Shown here: positions 1 through 8,886 of the stretch, piece after piece
Layout of the letters: each line of letters begins with the position of its first letter
Numbering within the stretch: the first letter of the stretch is position 1
The notes under the pieces: generated by a model
The model's database searches: none
What the model was told of the DNA's origin: nothing
The model's input: only the letters and a program-made list of their open reading frames with translations
From: Mycobacterium sp. D16Q14
GTDB lineage: Bacteria; Actinomycetota; Actinomycetes; Mycobacteriales; Mycobacteriaceae
Assembly (NCBI GenBank): GCA_002013415.1
Contig: MAEX01000015.1
Location: 1 to 64,000, forward strand
Direction: 5' to 3'
Length of the DNA stretch: 64,000 nucleotides
Position numbers and translations under genes: made by a program

Positions 1-281
1 CAGACGAAGCGCTGCGGCACCGGGTTTTCGACAAGATCGTGGCTGAACACGACAGAACCATCGCCATGCATCAGCTGATTACCGGACATGACGACCTGCT
101 TGCCGACAACCCGGCACTGGCACGTTCGGTGTTCAACCGTTTTCCCTATCTGGAGCCGCTCAACCACCTACAAGTTGAACTGCTGCGTCGATACCGTTCT
201 GGCGACCAAGACGAACTGGTGCAGCGCGGGATACTGCTCACGATGAGCGGTCTGGCCACAGCGCTGCGCAACAGCGGATAG
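1..281 (+). CDS. ppc: Phosphoenolpyruvate carboxylase, C-terminal end (partial)
   Basis: The reading frame is open from the first base of the window and ends at a TAG at 279-281, so only about the last 93 residues are seen. They match the end of PEP carboxylase: a helical stretch, then a [20 protein letters not shown] segment and the closing LRNSG, where the family ends in LRNTG and places the inhibitor/activator-binding C-terminus. The enzyme adds bicarbonate to phosphoenolpyruvate to refill oxaloacetate in the cytoplasm. It ends 11 bases before the stop of the convergent mmpL gene. The start and catalytic half lie outside the window. Confidence 0.85.
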   Translation, partial: DEALRHRVFDKIVAEHDRTIAMHQLITGHDDLLADNPALARSVFNRFPYLEPLNHLQVELLRRYRSGDQDELVQRGILLTMSGLATALRNSG

Positions 282-292
282 CCGCTGGATGC

Positions 293-3229
293 TCACGCGC
301 TGACCGTCTCGTCTGGCTGCGGGCCGAGTTCGGGCTCGTCCCTGAACGTGGCGCGTTTGCGTGTGGGCAGCTTCTGGGGCCACCAGAACCATGGTCCGAG
401 TATCCGGGCTAGCGGCATGACCAGGAACAGGCGAACGATCATCATGTCGAAGATCAGTCCGATACAGATGGTCGATCCGGCCTGGCCGATATTGACCACA
501 TCGCTGGACAGCATCGCCAGCATGGTGCCGGCCAGCACGAAGGCCGCGGTGACGGCGACGTTGCCGGACCCCGCGATGGTGCGGATCAGGCCCGTGCGGA
601 TACCTGCGTGCAACTCCTCCCGGTACCGGGAAAGCAATAGCAGGTTATAGTCACAGCCCACGCCCACCAGCACGATGAACGCGATGGGCAGTGTCAGCCA
701 ATGTAATTCAATTCCTATCAGGGTTTCCCAGATGAAGGCGGCCAGTCCGAGGGAGCCCAGGAAAGACAGCACCACGGTAATCAAGACAATCACCGAACCA
801 GCGAGGGTTCGGGTAATGACCATGACGATCAGGAACACCAGTCCGAACGTCGCCAACATCATCGTCAGGATGTCGTTCTGGGAAAATGCCTGGACGTCAC
901 GGTAATTGGCAGATGCACCAGCCACCAGCAGATCAACATTGGACAACGACGTCCCCTTGATCGCCTCGTGCGCGGCGGCCTCAGCCCGCTGGATCTGATC
1001 GATGCCCTCCGGGCTCATGGCCTCGCCCTGGTGGTAGATCAAAATCCGGGCGCCCTTGCCGTCGGGTGTCATCATGAACTTCAGGCCGGTCTGAAAGTCC
1101 TTGGTCTTGAACGACTCAGGCGGCATGAAGAAGAAGTCGTCGTTCTTGGCGTTATCGAACGCCTTGCCCATATCGACCATCGGATTAATCATGGGTTCGA
1201 GCTGGGCAATGGTGGCGTGGAACAGACTTTGCATCGTCAAGGTCAGCTGCTGCATGACGGCCATGTTCTGCACCATCGCATTGAGCTGCGTGATCATCTG
1301 CGGCGTGGCCGCGTCCACCATGCTCAGTCCATCGACCATTGGGCCGAGCTGCGAAGTCGCCTCGTCAATATTGTCGACCGATTCGTTCAGCGAGCGCATG
1401 GCCCAACAGATCGGGATGTCGAAGCAGTGCGGCTCCCAATACAAATAGTTGCGCACCGGCCGGAAGAAATCATCGAAGGTGGCCAGGTTGTCGCGCGTCT
1501 TGTCCATCGCGGCCTTCAGACCCCGAGAAGCTTCCACAGACATCTGCGTGCCCGCGGACAGCTGACCGGTGATGTCCGCCATGTTCTTACTCAACTGCAT
1601 CATGTCGCCCATCCGCGCGGCCATGGTGTCGATATCGGCGACGCGGTCTTTCAGGAACCCGAGATTCTGACCGATCTTGGTTCCCATCGAACCCATCGCG
1701 TAGGGCAGCGAGGCGTGCTCCAAGGGTCGGCCGTTGGGCCGGGTGATGCTCTGCACCATCGAAATACCCGGCGTACGAACAATATTCTTGGCGATGCGAT
1801 CCAGGCTGATCATGTCGGTGGTGTTGCGCATGTCGTGATCGGCCTTGATGTACAGCGTGTCGATCGAGAGCTGACTTGGCTGGAAATGCCGATCCGCGGC
1901 GTCATACCCGCGAGACGACTCGACGCTCTTGGGCGCGTAATCACGATCGTTGTAGCTGACCGTGTAGTTGGCCAGGTTCGCAATGCACAACGGAATCACC
2001 AGCGCCGCAACCGCAATCATCGCGGCGGGCCACTTGGCGATGGCCGTTCCCAACTTGCGCCAGACCGGGCTGGTCTTGGCCGGCTCGGACAACCAGGGCA
2101 CCTTGCTCCCCAGGGTGAGCAGCGCCGGACCCAGCGTGAGTGCGGCGATGACGGCCACGACCATGGCCACGAAACACGGCGGACCGAGCGTACGGAAGTA
2201 GTCGAGGGTCGTGAGGCTCAGGCACAGGCACGCACCCGATATGGCGACACCCGATCCCAGAACGACATGGGCCACGCTGCGCACCGAGGTGTAGTAGGCC
2301 GTTTCGCGGTCCTCCCCCGCGCGCCGGGCCTCCTGAAAGCGACCCAGGTAGAAGATCCCGTAGTCGGTAGCCACACCCAGGACCAAAGACACCGCCATGT
2401 TCATCGCGAACGATGAGATCCCGATGATGTGATTCTCGACCAGGAGCGAAACGACGCCGCGGGCCGTCGCCAACGTGATCAGGACGCCGATCAACGGGAT
2501 GATCGCCCGGGTGAACGAGCGGTAGGCGATGAGCAGCATGGCGATGATCACCACAACGGTGACGATGGTCAGTGTGACCATGCTTTCATCGGCGGCGTTG
2601 AGGGTGTCCGAGGCCAGGGGTGCGGGGCCACTCACGTAGACCGTGAGACCCTCGGGCTTGTCCTTATCCAGCTTCTCGATGACGCCGCGGATGGCCTTGA
2701 TCGATCTGTTCGAATCGGCATCACCCAAATCTCCGGCAGGTCTGACCGTCAGCGTTGCCGACTGCGCGTCCGCGCTCTGCTGACCCGACATGGTCACCGG
2801 GTCGCCCCACAGATTCATCAGCGACTGCACATGCTCTTTGTCGTCAAGCAGACGGCGGACCATCTCGTCGTAGTAACGATGGTCCTGCTCGCCGAGCGTG
2901 CGGCCCTTTGTTTCTAGGACAACCACCGCCATGCTCGTGTAATCGGACTCCTGGAAGTCCTGCCCCTGGGTGATGGCAGCGGCCGACGAAGGTGCATCAC
3001 GCGGAATCATCGCCTTGGCGTTGGCCGCGGTGGTTTCTTCCAGGGTGGGCACGAAGATGTTCAGCGCGGCGGCAGCCACTACCCAGAAAATCACCACCGG
3101 AATCGCGAGCACCCGAAGCAATCGCACTGGCCCAGGTCGCTTCCCGGGCTCCTTCACCACCGGCGGTGCGGAAGGTACCTGCACCGGACCGGTATCCGCG
3201 TCCTCCGGCGGCTGCTGACCCGACGTCAT
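293..3229 (-). CDS. MmpL-family RND transporter
   Basis: This 978-residue inner-membrane RND exporter belongs to the mycobacterial MmpL family, which moves lipids, siderophores or drugs. A cytoplasmic Pro-rich N-terminus and TM1 are followed by a periplasmic domain, a five-helix bundle, a second large periplasmic loop rich in Met and helices, and a final helix bundle. The Asp-Tyr pairs of the proton relay are present at about residues 289-290 and 860-861. The start at 3229 is preferred over an in-frame ATG at 3247 because its ATG overlaps the stop of the upstream mmpS gene as ATGA, which implies translational coupling. Substrate is unknown; the partner MmpS and adjacent TetR resemble MmpS5/MmpL5-type drug and siderophore efflux. 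Confidence 0.93.
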   Translation of the reverse strand: MTSGQQPPEDADTGPVQVPSAPPVVKEPGKRPGPVRLLRVLAIPVVIFWVVAAAALNIFVPTLEETTAANAKAMIPRDAPSSAAAITQGQDFQESDYTSMAVVVLETKGRTLGEQDHRYYDEMVRRLLDDKEHVQSLMNLWGDPVTMSGQQSADAQSATLTVRPAGDLGDADSNRSIKAIRGVIEKLDKDKPEGLTVYVSGPAPLASDTLNAADESMVTLTIVTVVVIIAMLLIAYRSFTRAIIPLIGVLITLATARGVVSLLVENHIIGISSFAMNMAVSLVLGVATDYGIFYLGRFQEARRAGEDRETAYYTSVRSVAHVVLGSGVAISGACLCLSLTTLDYFRTLGPPCFVAMVVAVIAALTLGPALLTLGSKVPWLSEPAKTSPVWRKLGTAIAKWPAAMIAVAALVIPLCIANLANYTVSYNDRDYAPKSVESSRGYDAADRHFQPSQLSIDTLYIKADHDMRNTTDMISLDRIAKNIVRTPGISMVQSITRPNGRPLEHASLPYAMGSMGTKIGQNLGFLKDRVADIDTMAARMGDMMQLSKNMADITGQLSAGTQMSVEASRGLKAAMDKTRDNLATFDDFFRPVRNYLYWEPHCFDIPICWAMRSLNESVDNIDEATSQLGPMVDGLSMVDAATPQMITQLNAMVQNMAVMQQLTLTMQSLFHATIAQLEPMINPMVDMGKAFDNAKNDDFFFMPPESFKTKDFQTGLKFMMTPDGKGARILIYHQGEAMSPEGIDQIQRAEAAAHEAIKGTSLSNVDLLVAGASANYRDVQAFSQNDILTMMLATFGLVFLIVMVITRTLAGSVIVLITVVLSFLGSLGLAAFIWETLIGIELHWLTLPIAFIVLVGVGCDYNLLLLSRYREELHAGIRTGLIRTIAGSGNVAVTAAFVLAGTMLAMLSSDVVNIGQAGSTICIGLIFDMMIVRLFLVMPLARILGPWFWWPQKLPTRKRATFRDEPELGPQPDETVSA

Positions 3230-3741
3230 GCTGCCGTCACCGTGCATGCAACCGCGGCACCAGCATGGTTGACGACCTGTTCCTCACGGACCTCGCCATT
3301 GACCCGGATGCGGCAGCCCAACGAGTCTCCATCGACCTGAGCGACCAGGCTCAGCGACGCAGCCGACGACATCGTGGTTTCAGAGACAGACCACGGCAGT
3401 GATGTCAGCACGACATCAACCGGTTCGCTCTTGAGATTTGCATAGGACACTTTCCCGCTAGCTCCCAAATTGCCGAACACCTCGTAGGTGACGTTCTTGG
3501 GATTGATCTGAACAACCGTGGCCGGAATCGGACGGGTAGTCGGCGGGTGGCTAATCGCCTGCGACTTCTCTCGAATCCGATTGACGCCGAACGCGACGAC
3601 CGCGACGACGATCAGCGCCACCAAGGGCATCCACAACGTGCCGAGGATTCGCCCCGCACGGCCACTCGACCGTTTGCGACTGCTCGTCTTCGAGGCGGTG
3701 TGTCGGGAGCGGAATGCACCACGACCATCGAATCCCCTCAT
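3226..3741 (-). CDS. MmpS-family transport accessory protein
   Basis: This 171-residue protein has a basic N-terminus, one transmembrane helix at about residues 30-52 (PLVALIVVAVVAFGV) and a periplasmic beta domain with the MmpS hallmarks VTYEVFG and a W-containing LPWS segment. MmpS proteins work with the MmpL encoded next to them. The start chosen (ATG 3741) has an AAGGAG six bases upstream; longer in-frame starts would run through the operator. The gene overlaps mmpL by four bases. It is divergent from a TetR gene, and two palindromes lie in the 91-bp gap, so repression by that TetR is likely. Confidence 0.92.
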   Translation of the reverse strand: MRGFDGRGAFRSRHTASKTSSRKRSSGRAGRILGTLWMPLVALIVVAVVAFGVNRIREKSQAISHPPTTRPIPATVVQINPKNVTYEVFGNLGASGKVSYANLKSEPVDVVLTSLPWSVSETTMSSAASLSLVAQVDGDSLGCRIRVNGEVREEQVVNHAGAAVACTVTAA

Positions 3742-3771
3742 CACATGCTCCTTGCGACCACAGAATCCTTT

Positions 3772-3813
3772 GTTACTACGAGTAACATAACTCTTGTTAC
3801 CGAAAGTAACAAG
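3772..3813. promoter_or_regulatory. Double TetR operator between mmpS and tetR
   Basis: Two inverted repeats with the same core stand in tandem: GTTAC-N5-GTAAC at 3772-3786, and the longer perfect CTTGTTAC-N5-GTAACAAG at 3793-3813. Their centres are 24 bases apart, so two dimers could sit on a similar face of the DNA. The pair fills most of the gap between the divergent mmpS and tetR genes and should control both. Confidence 0.8.
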
Positions 3814-3832
3814 TGGGCTAGGCTGTTGGCTC

Positions 3833-4441
3833 ATGGAGGCCAGCTCGACACGTCAACCGTGGGTGCTGCGTCACACCCACCTACTCGACACTGCCGAGCA
3901 GTTGTTCTTTGAGCGCGGCTTCGCCGCGGTGTCGTTGGGTGATATCGCCCAGGCCGCGGGCGTCACGAAGCCCATCGCCTACCGCCACTTCACCACCAAA
4001 GATGGCGCATATTTAGCCTGCGCTCGCCGAGCACAAGCCGACTTCGCGCAGGCACTGATCTTGCGAGTTGACGCCTCGTTGGCGGTGCGAGAACAGTTCG
4101 CCACCGCCGCCGACCTGTTCTTTGAGCTCCTAGAGACCCATCCCGAGCGGTGGGAGCTTATTTACGGCAGCGCCGCGGTGCTGCCGGCCGAATCACGAGA
4201 AGAACTCACTGCCCTGCGGTTGGACAACATCCAGACGACGTACCGACTGATCATCAAGGATCGGCCAGGCATACCTGAGCTGTTCGCCGAAGGTCTCGCC
4301 CACGCCATGTCCGGGGCCGCTGAGCGCCTCGGACACTGGTGGCAATCCCGTCCCGACTTAAACCGCCAACACATGATCGACATCTACGTCGAGATCTTCT
4401 ACGCCGCGGTGGCCTCCTACATCGAACCCCACGAGGAGTGA
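3833..4441 (+). CDS. TetR-family repressor of the mmpS/mmpL pair
   Basis: This 202-residue protein has an N-terminal TetR helix-turn-helix (TAEQLFFERGF, then DIAQAAGVTKPIAYRHF) and a C-terminal helical ligand domain. The ATG at 3833 gives MEASSTRQ; an earlier in-frame TTG would lie inside the operator. It is divergent from mmpS, so autoregulation and repression of the exporter through the double palindrome at 3772-3813 is the natural reading. The inducer cannot be read from the sequence. It ends 28 bases before the convergent MFS gene. Confidence 0.92.
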   Translation: MEASSTRQPWVLRHTHLLDTAEQLFFERGFAAVSLGDIAQAAGVTKPIAYRHFTTKDGAYLACARRAQADFAQALILRVDASLAVREQFATAADLFFELLETHPERWELIYGSAAVLPAESREELTALRLDNIQTTYRLIIKDRPGIPELFAEGLAHAMSGAAERLGHWWQSRPDLNRQHMIDIYVEIFYAAVASYIEPHEE

Positions 4442-4469
4442 CCGCATCCGATCCCGCAGACGGCCGCTG

Positions 4470-5729
4470 CTATCGCACGGCTTTGATCGGAAGCACCGCC
4501 AGCGCACCGAGGACCGACAGCATCATCGACGCGAGGTACAGGACGCTGAAATCTCCTTGGTCATGGTGCAACCCGAATAGCGCGGTGGCCAGCAGGGGGA
4601 CAAGCAGCTGCGGCAGCAGGTACGCCATGGCCACCACGCCAAGGTCTTTCCCCGACGACTCCGTCTCGGGGAGCACCTCCGTCATCAGCGCCAAGTCCAC
4701 CGCGGCGTAGGCACCCTGCCCGGCTCCGATTACCGCCGCGCCGAGCAGGAGTGCATGAAAGTCTTTGAACAGCAACAGAATCACCAGGCCGACCGCCGTG
4801 ATCAGGCACGAGGCCCAAACGATGCCCTTGCGCCGCCCGGTGCGATCCGACCACCAGGCAGATACCGCTGCGGTGAGCATATTGGTGATCAAGAAGGCGC
4901 CGATGATCACGCCGTACTTGGCGGCCGCCTCATGCTCGGACAACCCCAGGGTGCCCGCCACGATGTACAGCATGTAGACCGTCACCAACAGCACCGACAT
5001 CGTGACGAAGAGCCGGCAGATCCACGCCCACGCGAAATCCTGGTGCTTCCTGGGATTTATCCAATAGCTGGCCAGGATCGCCTGCCAGCTTCGGGGGACC
5101 CGGTGCGTGCGGACGATGTCGCGCAGAACAAGTACGGCGGCGCCGTTGAACAGCAGCGCCATCACCGCCGGGAGACCGAACCACCACCGGGGGTCGTTGG
5201 GCAAGACGTTGATGAAAACACTACCGACCACGGGCGCCAGGCTGGTGGAGATGCCGAACACCGCCGCAACACGTGCGCGGATGGCGACCGATATCTGATC
5301 TGCCAACAGTGCGTTAAACACTACAAGCGTTGCCGCGAAACCTATCTGGGTGATGCACCAGCCAGCGACGACCCCGCCGACCGTGGGTGCCGTGGCCAAT
5401 GTCGTCAGACCCACCACCCCGATGAGGGTGCCTCCCACGAGAAACGGCCTGCGGATACCGAATCGCGAGAGAGATGTGTCGCTGAGATGGCCCAGCGGCG
5501 GTGTCACCACGATGATCGCAATTCCACCGAGAGCCATCGTCAGCGACAGCGCCTGGGTCTTGTGTCCTGGGTCAAGCTCGGCAAGACGCAGGGGGATGCT
5601 CACCGCACCGGCGGCAAGCAGCGCGACCGCGGAGGCGAAGTAGGCCAGCAGAAAGACCGGCAGGAAGGCGCGCGGCTGCACAACCCTGACATCCGCCTCA
5701 AGGCGTGTAACAGGCGTTTCCGTAGACAT
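4470..5729 (-). CDS. MFS transporter
   Basis: This 419-residue integral membrane protein has about twelve hydrophobic segments and the typical loop between helices 2 and 3 (GHLSDTSLSRFGIRRPF, a variant of the GxLaDrxGrkxxl motif) with a matching half-motif in the second half (WSDRTGRRKGI). It belongs to the major facilitator superfamily of proton-driven transporters; substrate unknown. The start ATG at 5729 (MSTETP) has GAGAGG upstream; the frame stays open to 5756 but that start has no ribosome site. Monocistronic, convergent with tetR. Confidence 0.9.
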   Translation of the reverse strand: MSTETPVTRLEADVRVVQPRAFLPVFLLAYFASAVALLAAGAVSIPLRLAELDPGHKTQALSLTMALGGIAIIVVTPPLGHLSDTSLSRFGIRRPFLVGGTLIGVVGLTTLATAPTVGGVVAGWCITQIGFAATLVVFNALLADQISVAIRARVAAVFGISTSLAPVVGSVFINVLPNDPRWWFGLPAVMALLFNGAAVLVLRDIVRTHRVPRSWQAILASYWINPRKHQDFAWAWICRLFVTMSVLLVTVYMLYIVAGTLGLSEHEAAAKYGVIIGAFLITNMLTAAVSAWWSDRTGRRKGIVWASCLITAVGLVILLLFKDFHALLLGAAVIGAGQGAYAAVDLALMTEVLPETESSGKDLGVVAMAYLLPQLLVPLLATALFGLHHDQGDFSVLYLASMMLSVLGALAVLPIKAVR

Positions 5730-5868
5730 ACGGTCCTCTCGATGTTCTTCGAACAACCACTGTAGGTGGTCTTGCGCGAGGGCCGCTGGGGACGAGATCG
5801 TTCGCGTTGACGAGGCAGAGCCCGGTTATCTCGCTCGCTTCACCACAGTGGTTGAGGACAATAAGCTC

Positions 5869-6489
5869 GTGTACGTACCGAAGAGCTTCGCGATACGGGA
5901 CGACGAGACAGCCGCGGCGCTCTCCGAAGTCGGCCTGGCACACCTCGTCACCCACGACGCCGACGGATACCTGGTGACACCGGTTCCCCTGCTCTATCGG
6001 GCCGCGACCAACACTGTGGTGGGGCATGTCTCTCGGGCCAACCCGCACTGGCAACGAAGTGGACCGGCCGTCGCGATCTTTCCCGGGCCGCAGGCGTACA
6101 TCTCCCCGAGTTTCTATGCCACCAAAGGCGAGACCGGCAAGGTGGTGCCCACCTGGAACTACGAAGTCATCGCCGTTCACGGCAATCTCACCGCTCATGA
6201 CGATGCAGACTGGGTACGCACGCTCGTCGCCGAACTCACGGACCGGCATGAGCAGAACAGGGAGTCACCGTGGGGAATCGATGATGCGCCAGAGGCATTC
6301 ACCACCGCACAGATACGCGCCATCGTCGGGATCGAACTGAGCATCGATCGTGTCGAAGGCAAGACGAAGATGTCCCAAAACCAGCCCGAACGCAATCGCA
6401 CCGGCGTCATCGACGGACTACGCCAGTCCCCCAACCCGGCAGACCAACGCGTCGCCAAGTGCGTGGAGACCCGGAGCTCCGGGGACTAG
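5869..6489 (+). CDS. PaiB-like FMN-binding negative transcriptional regulator
   Basis: This 206-residue protein is of the PaiB/FMN-binding split-barrel family. It starts with the family-typical YVPxxF (here VYVPKSFAIRDD), followed by HLVTHDADGYLVTPVPLL, GHVSRANPHW and YISPSFYATK, then VVPTWNYEVIAVHG, which are the flavin-barrel strands. PaiB was named as a regulator of sporulation and protease genes in Bacillus; its biochemical role is unclear. GTG 5869 is preferred over GTG 5848 because family members begin at this point. The last four bases overlap the stop of the convergent SRPBCC gene. Confidence 0.85.
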   Translation: MYVPKSFAIRDDETAAALSEVGLAHLVTHDADGYLVTPVPLLYRAATNTVVGHVSRANPHWQRSGPAVAIFPGPQAYISPSFYATKGETGKVVPTWNYEVIAVHGNLTAHDDADWVRTLVAELTDRHEQNRESPWGIDDAPEAFTTAQIRAIVGIELSIDRVEGKTKMSQNQPERNRTGVIDGLRQSPNPADQRVAKCVETRSSGD

Positions 6490-6995
6490 CCCTCCGCGGT
6501 CTCCTTGATGCGTTGCAACGAGCGGTGCAGTCCGTCCAGCGCAAGGACGTCACGCGGCCTGCCGAACGGACCAGACCAGCGCAACACTCGGTGAAGAAAT
6601 GCCGAGCGAGGCCATTCGCGGTATTCGGTGACCATGACACCGCCGTCCTCATCGGGATCCAGGTAGTAGCCCCATACCGTGCCGACGAGATAGACCTTGA
6701 ACTCAAAATGACGGCCAGGCTCCAGTGCCGTCACGCGGCACGGCGTCGCCCAGATAACCGGTCCAATGCGGTTGACCCCGATGAACCACGAGTTCACCAC
6801 AGGGGCAGCCGAGGGTTTCAGCCACCACCCGGCACGGTTCTCCGGGCTGAAGCGGCCCATGCGGGTGATATCGGAAGCCATGTCCCACAACTGTTCCGGC
6901 GGTGCGGACACCTGCACCGAGTACTCGTCGCGCACACTTTCGGCGGTTTCCGTGCGTAGTACCTCGGCCGGACGACGAAGCGGGTTCTTCACCAT
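6486..6995 (-). CDS. SRPBCC-family (polyketide cyclase/START-like) protein
   Basis: This 169-residue protein has the helix-grip fold pattern of SRPBCC proteins: DEYSVQVSAPPEQLWDMASD at the start of the fold, GRFSPENRAGWW, then WATPCRVTALEPGRHFEFKV and a C-terminal amphipathic helix. Such proteins bind hydrophobic ligands in the cytoplasm; the ligand here is not known. The ATG at 6995 has GAGGAG five bases upstream, while the frame stays open far upstream without support. Convergent with paiB, sharing four bases. Confidence 0.82.
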   Translation of the reverse strand: MVKNPLRRPAEVLRTETAESVRDEYSVQVSAPPEQLWDMASDITRMGRFSPENRAGWWLKPSAAPVVNSWFIGVNRIGPVIWATPCRVTALEPGRHFEFKVYLVGTVWGYYLDPDEDGGVMVTEYREWPRSAFLHRVLRWSGPFGRPRDVLALDGLHRSLQRIKETAEG

Positions 6996-7294
6996 GGTGC
7001 TCCTCGCGCGTCCGTACTGCGTTGTACTCACTGGAACGAACCTAGGGGACGCCACGATCGGAGGAAGGGGCTTCGGCGCTACCCACCTGAAGTGTGTGAC
7101 AGGTCCCAGCGCACGTTGTTGCCAATCACCAGACTGGAGAACCCCCGGTTTGCGCCAGCGGTGCACCCGTCACCACGTAGATGTTCCACTGAATCCATCC
7201 TCGTAGCCGTCGGCCGTCGGTGCACCCCGGGAAGTTCGTGGTTCTGCCGCTCGACGACCCTTCCCGTGCCTGCCGCTCAACTACCGTCGAGCTT

Positions 7295-8758
7295 GTGACC
7301 GTATCGGGATCGTGCGTCGTCCGGGCCTGTGCCGTCGTCGCCGTTTTACTGGCCCTCGCCGGGGTGCCTTCGTGCGGGAACTCAGTGCATCCGACCCCTG
7401 CGCCGAGCGTGGTTCCCCACGGTCCTTTCGCACCAGTCACCCAACTCGTGAACGACGCGGTTGCGGCACCTCGACTGCCTGGTGCGGTGGTTGAAATTGG
7501 ACACGCCGGCAAGATCGTCTTCCGGCAGGCTTTCGGGTGGCGCAAGCTCCCCGACGAACCAGGCCTGGATGGGTCGCCCTCCCCCGCCGAACCGATGACC
7601 ACAGACACGATTTTCGACCTGGCATCGTTGACCAAACCCCTTGCGACAAGCGTGGCCCTTCTCCAGCTGTACGAAAAGAGCCTGGTGGGAATCGACGAGC
7701 CCGTGCAGACGTATCTACCGGACTTCAACCCCGCCCACGACCCATGCCGCGCCCAGGTGACGCTTCGTATGCTGCTCACTCACACCTCGGGCGCCGGAGG
7801 TGACTTGAGCCATCAGGGCCCGTGGGGACTGACAGAAGCAGACAAGGCCGACGGCATCCATCGCGCACTCACCGCCCCGTTGGCATTCGACCCCGGCACG
7901 ACGTTCCATTACTCCGATATCAACTTCATCATCCTCGGAGCACTCATCGAAAAGATCACCGGCGAGTCCTTGGATGTTTATGTGCAGAACAATGTCTTTG
8001 CGCCGTTGGGCATGGCCGACACTCGATACCTTCCCGCGGCGAAGTCGTGTGGCTCTCGTCAAATCATCGGTACGGCAATTGCTTTCGACACGGCCGCGCA
8101 TACCCCGTGCTCAGCAGGTACCTGGAGCACCGAGCTGTTGACACGCATCGCGCCGACTGCTCATGACGAAGACTCCCCAGGCCTCAACCCCAACTACGAC
8201 CATCTGATTCGCGGCACCGTGCATGACCCGACCGCGCGCCGGATGGGCGGTGTGGCCGGCAGCGCTGGTGTGTTCTCGACCGCCGACGATGTCGGCCGGT
8301 ACTCCCAAGCGCTTCTCGATCGGCTCGCCGGGCGCGCGAGCCCGTTCCCGCTGAAACAATCCACCCTGGAATTGATGACGAGTCCGCAGCAGCCCGGCCA
8401 TACCCCCGCGCAACTCAATGCCGCTAACGACGCCATCCGCCAGGCCATCGAAAAGGCCCCTAACCCAACAGATCCCCTGCTTGCACCGAGATACCCGGCC
8501 ATCGCCGGACAGAACCTCCGCGGCTTCAGCTGGGATATCGATACCGAACTGTCCAAGCCGCGCGGAATGCTCTTTCCCGCCGGCAGCTTCGGCCACTCCG
8601 GCTTCACCGGGGTGTCGCTGTGGCTGGACCCAAGGTCGGACACGTACGTAATCGTCCTGGCGAACGTCATCCATCAACGAGGCGGCCCACCCATCGTGAG
8701 GCTGAGCGGCGATATCGCTACAACAGCCGCACAGATTCTGCATCTCTACAGCAACTAA
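7295..8758 (+). CDS. Serine hydrolase of the beta-lactamase (class C/esterase) family, lipoprotein
   Basis: This 487-residue protein starts with a basic, hydrophobic signal peptide ending in VPSC, a possible but imperfect lipobox. The body is a serine beta-lactamase/DD-peptidase fold: catalytic SLTK, a Tyr in HYSDINF, and an HSG triad (FGHSGFTG) in place of KTG. HSG instead of KTG is usual in esterase-like and D-aminopeptidase-like members, so cell-wall peptide or ester hydrolysis is more likely than antibiotic resistance. GTG 7295 puts the charged signal start at the N-terminus; the open frame begins at 7220. The 299 bp before it, back to 6995, hold the two divergent promoters and no other gene that I can see. 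Confidence 0.87.
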   Translation: MTVSGSCVVRACAVVAVLLALAGVPSCGNSVHPTPAPSVVPHGPFAPVTQLVNDAVAAPRLPGAVVEIGHAGKIVFRQAFGWRKLPDEPGLDGSPSPAEPMTTDTIFDLASLTKPLATSVALLQLYEKSLVGIDEPVQTYLPDFNPAHDPCRAQVTLRMLLTHTSGAGGDLSHQGPWGLTEADKADGIHRALTAPLAFDPGTTFHYSDINFIILGALIEKITGESLDVYVQNNVFAPLGMADTRYLPAAKSCGSRQIIGTAIAFDTAAHTPCSAGTWSTELLTRIAPTAHDEDSPGLNPNYDHLIRGTVHDPTARRMGGVAGSAGVFSTADDVGRYSQALLDRLAGRASPFPLKQSTLELMTSPQQPGHTPAQLNAANDAIRQAIEKAPNPTDPLLAPRYPAIAGQNLRGFSWDIDTELSKPRGMLFPAGSFGHSGFTGVSLWLDPRSDTYVIVLANVIHQRGGPPIVRLSGDIATTAAQILHLYSN

Positions 8759-8874
8759 TCGGGCCCTGCAATCGAGAACGCCTGCGCCCGTGACGATCAC
8801 GAGATCCTTCGCATTGATACAAGAGCGTTATGCAAGGGCCGTCGAGGCGACAGCTTTAACATCAGTCACTTTGT

Positions 8875-8886
8875 TAACATCGCGCA
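8875..8886 (+). promoter_or_regulatory. Leaderless promoter of the DUF1906 gene
   Basis: TAACAT at 8875-8880 is followed by six bases and the ATG at 8887, the spacing expected when transcription starts at the initiation codon. A near copy, TTTAACATC, lies 20 bases upstream. Confidence 0.5.

Noticed and set aside
968..2416. 482-codon frame on the plus strand
   Set aside because: It is the antisense shadow of mmpL: an Arg/His/Gly-rich product with no domain, typical of high-G+C reverse frames.
4755..5765. 336-codon frame on the plus strand
   Set aside because: Antisense to the MFS transporter gene.
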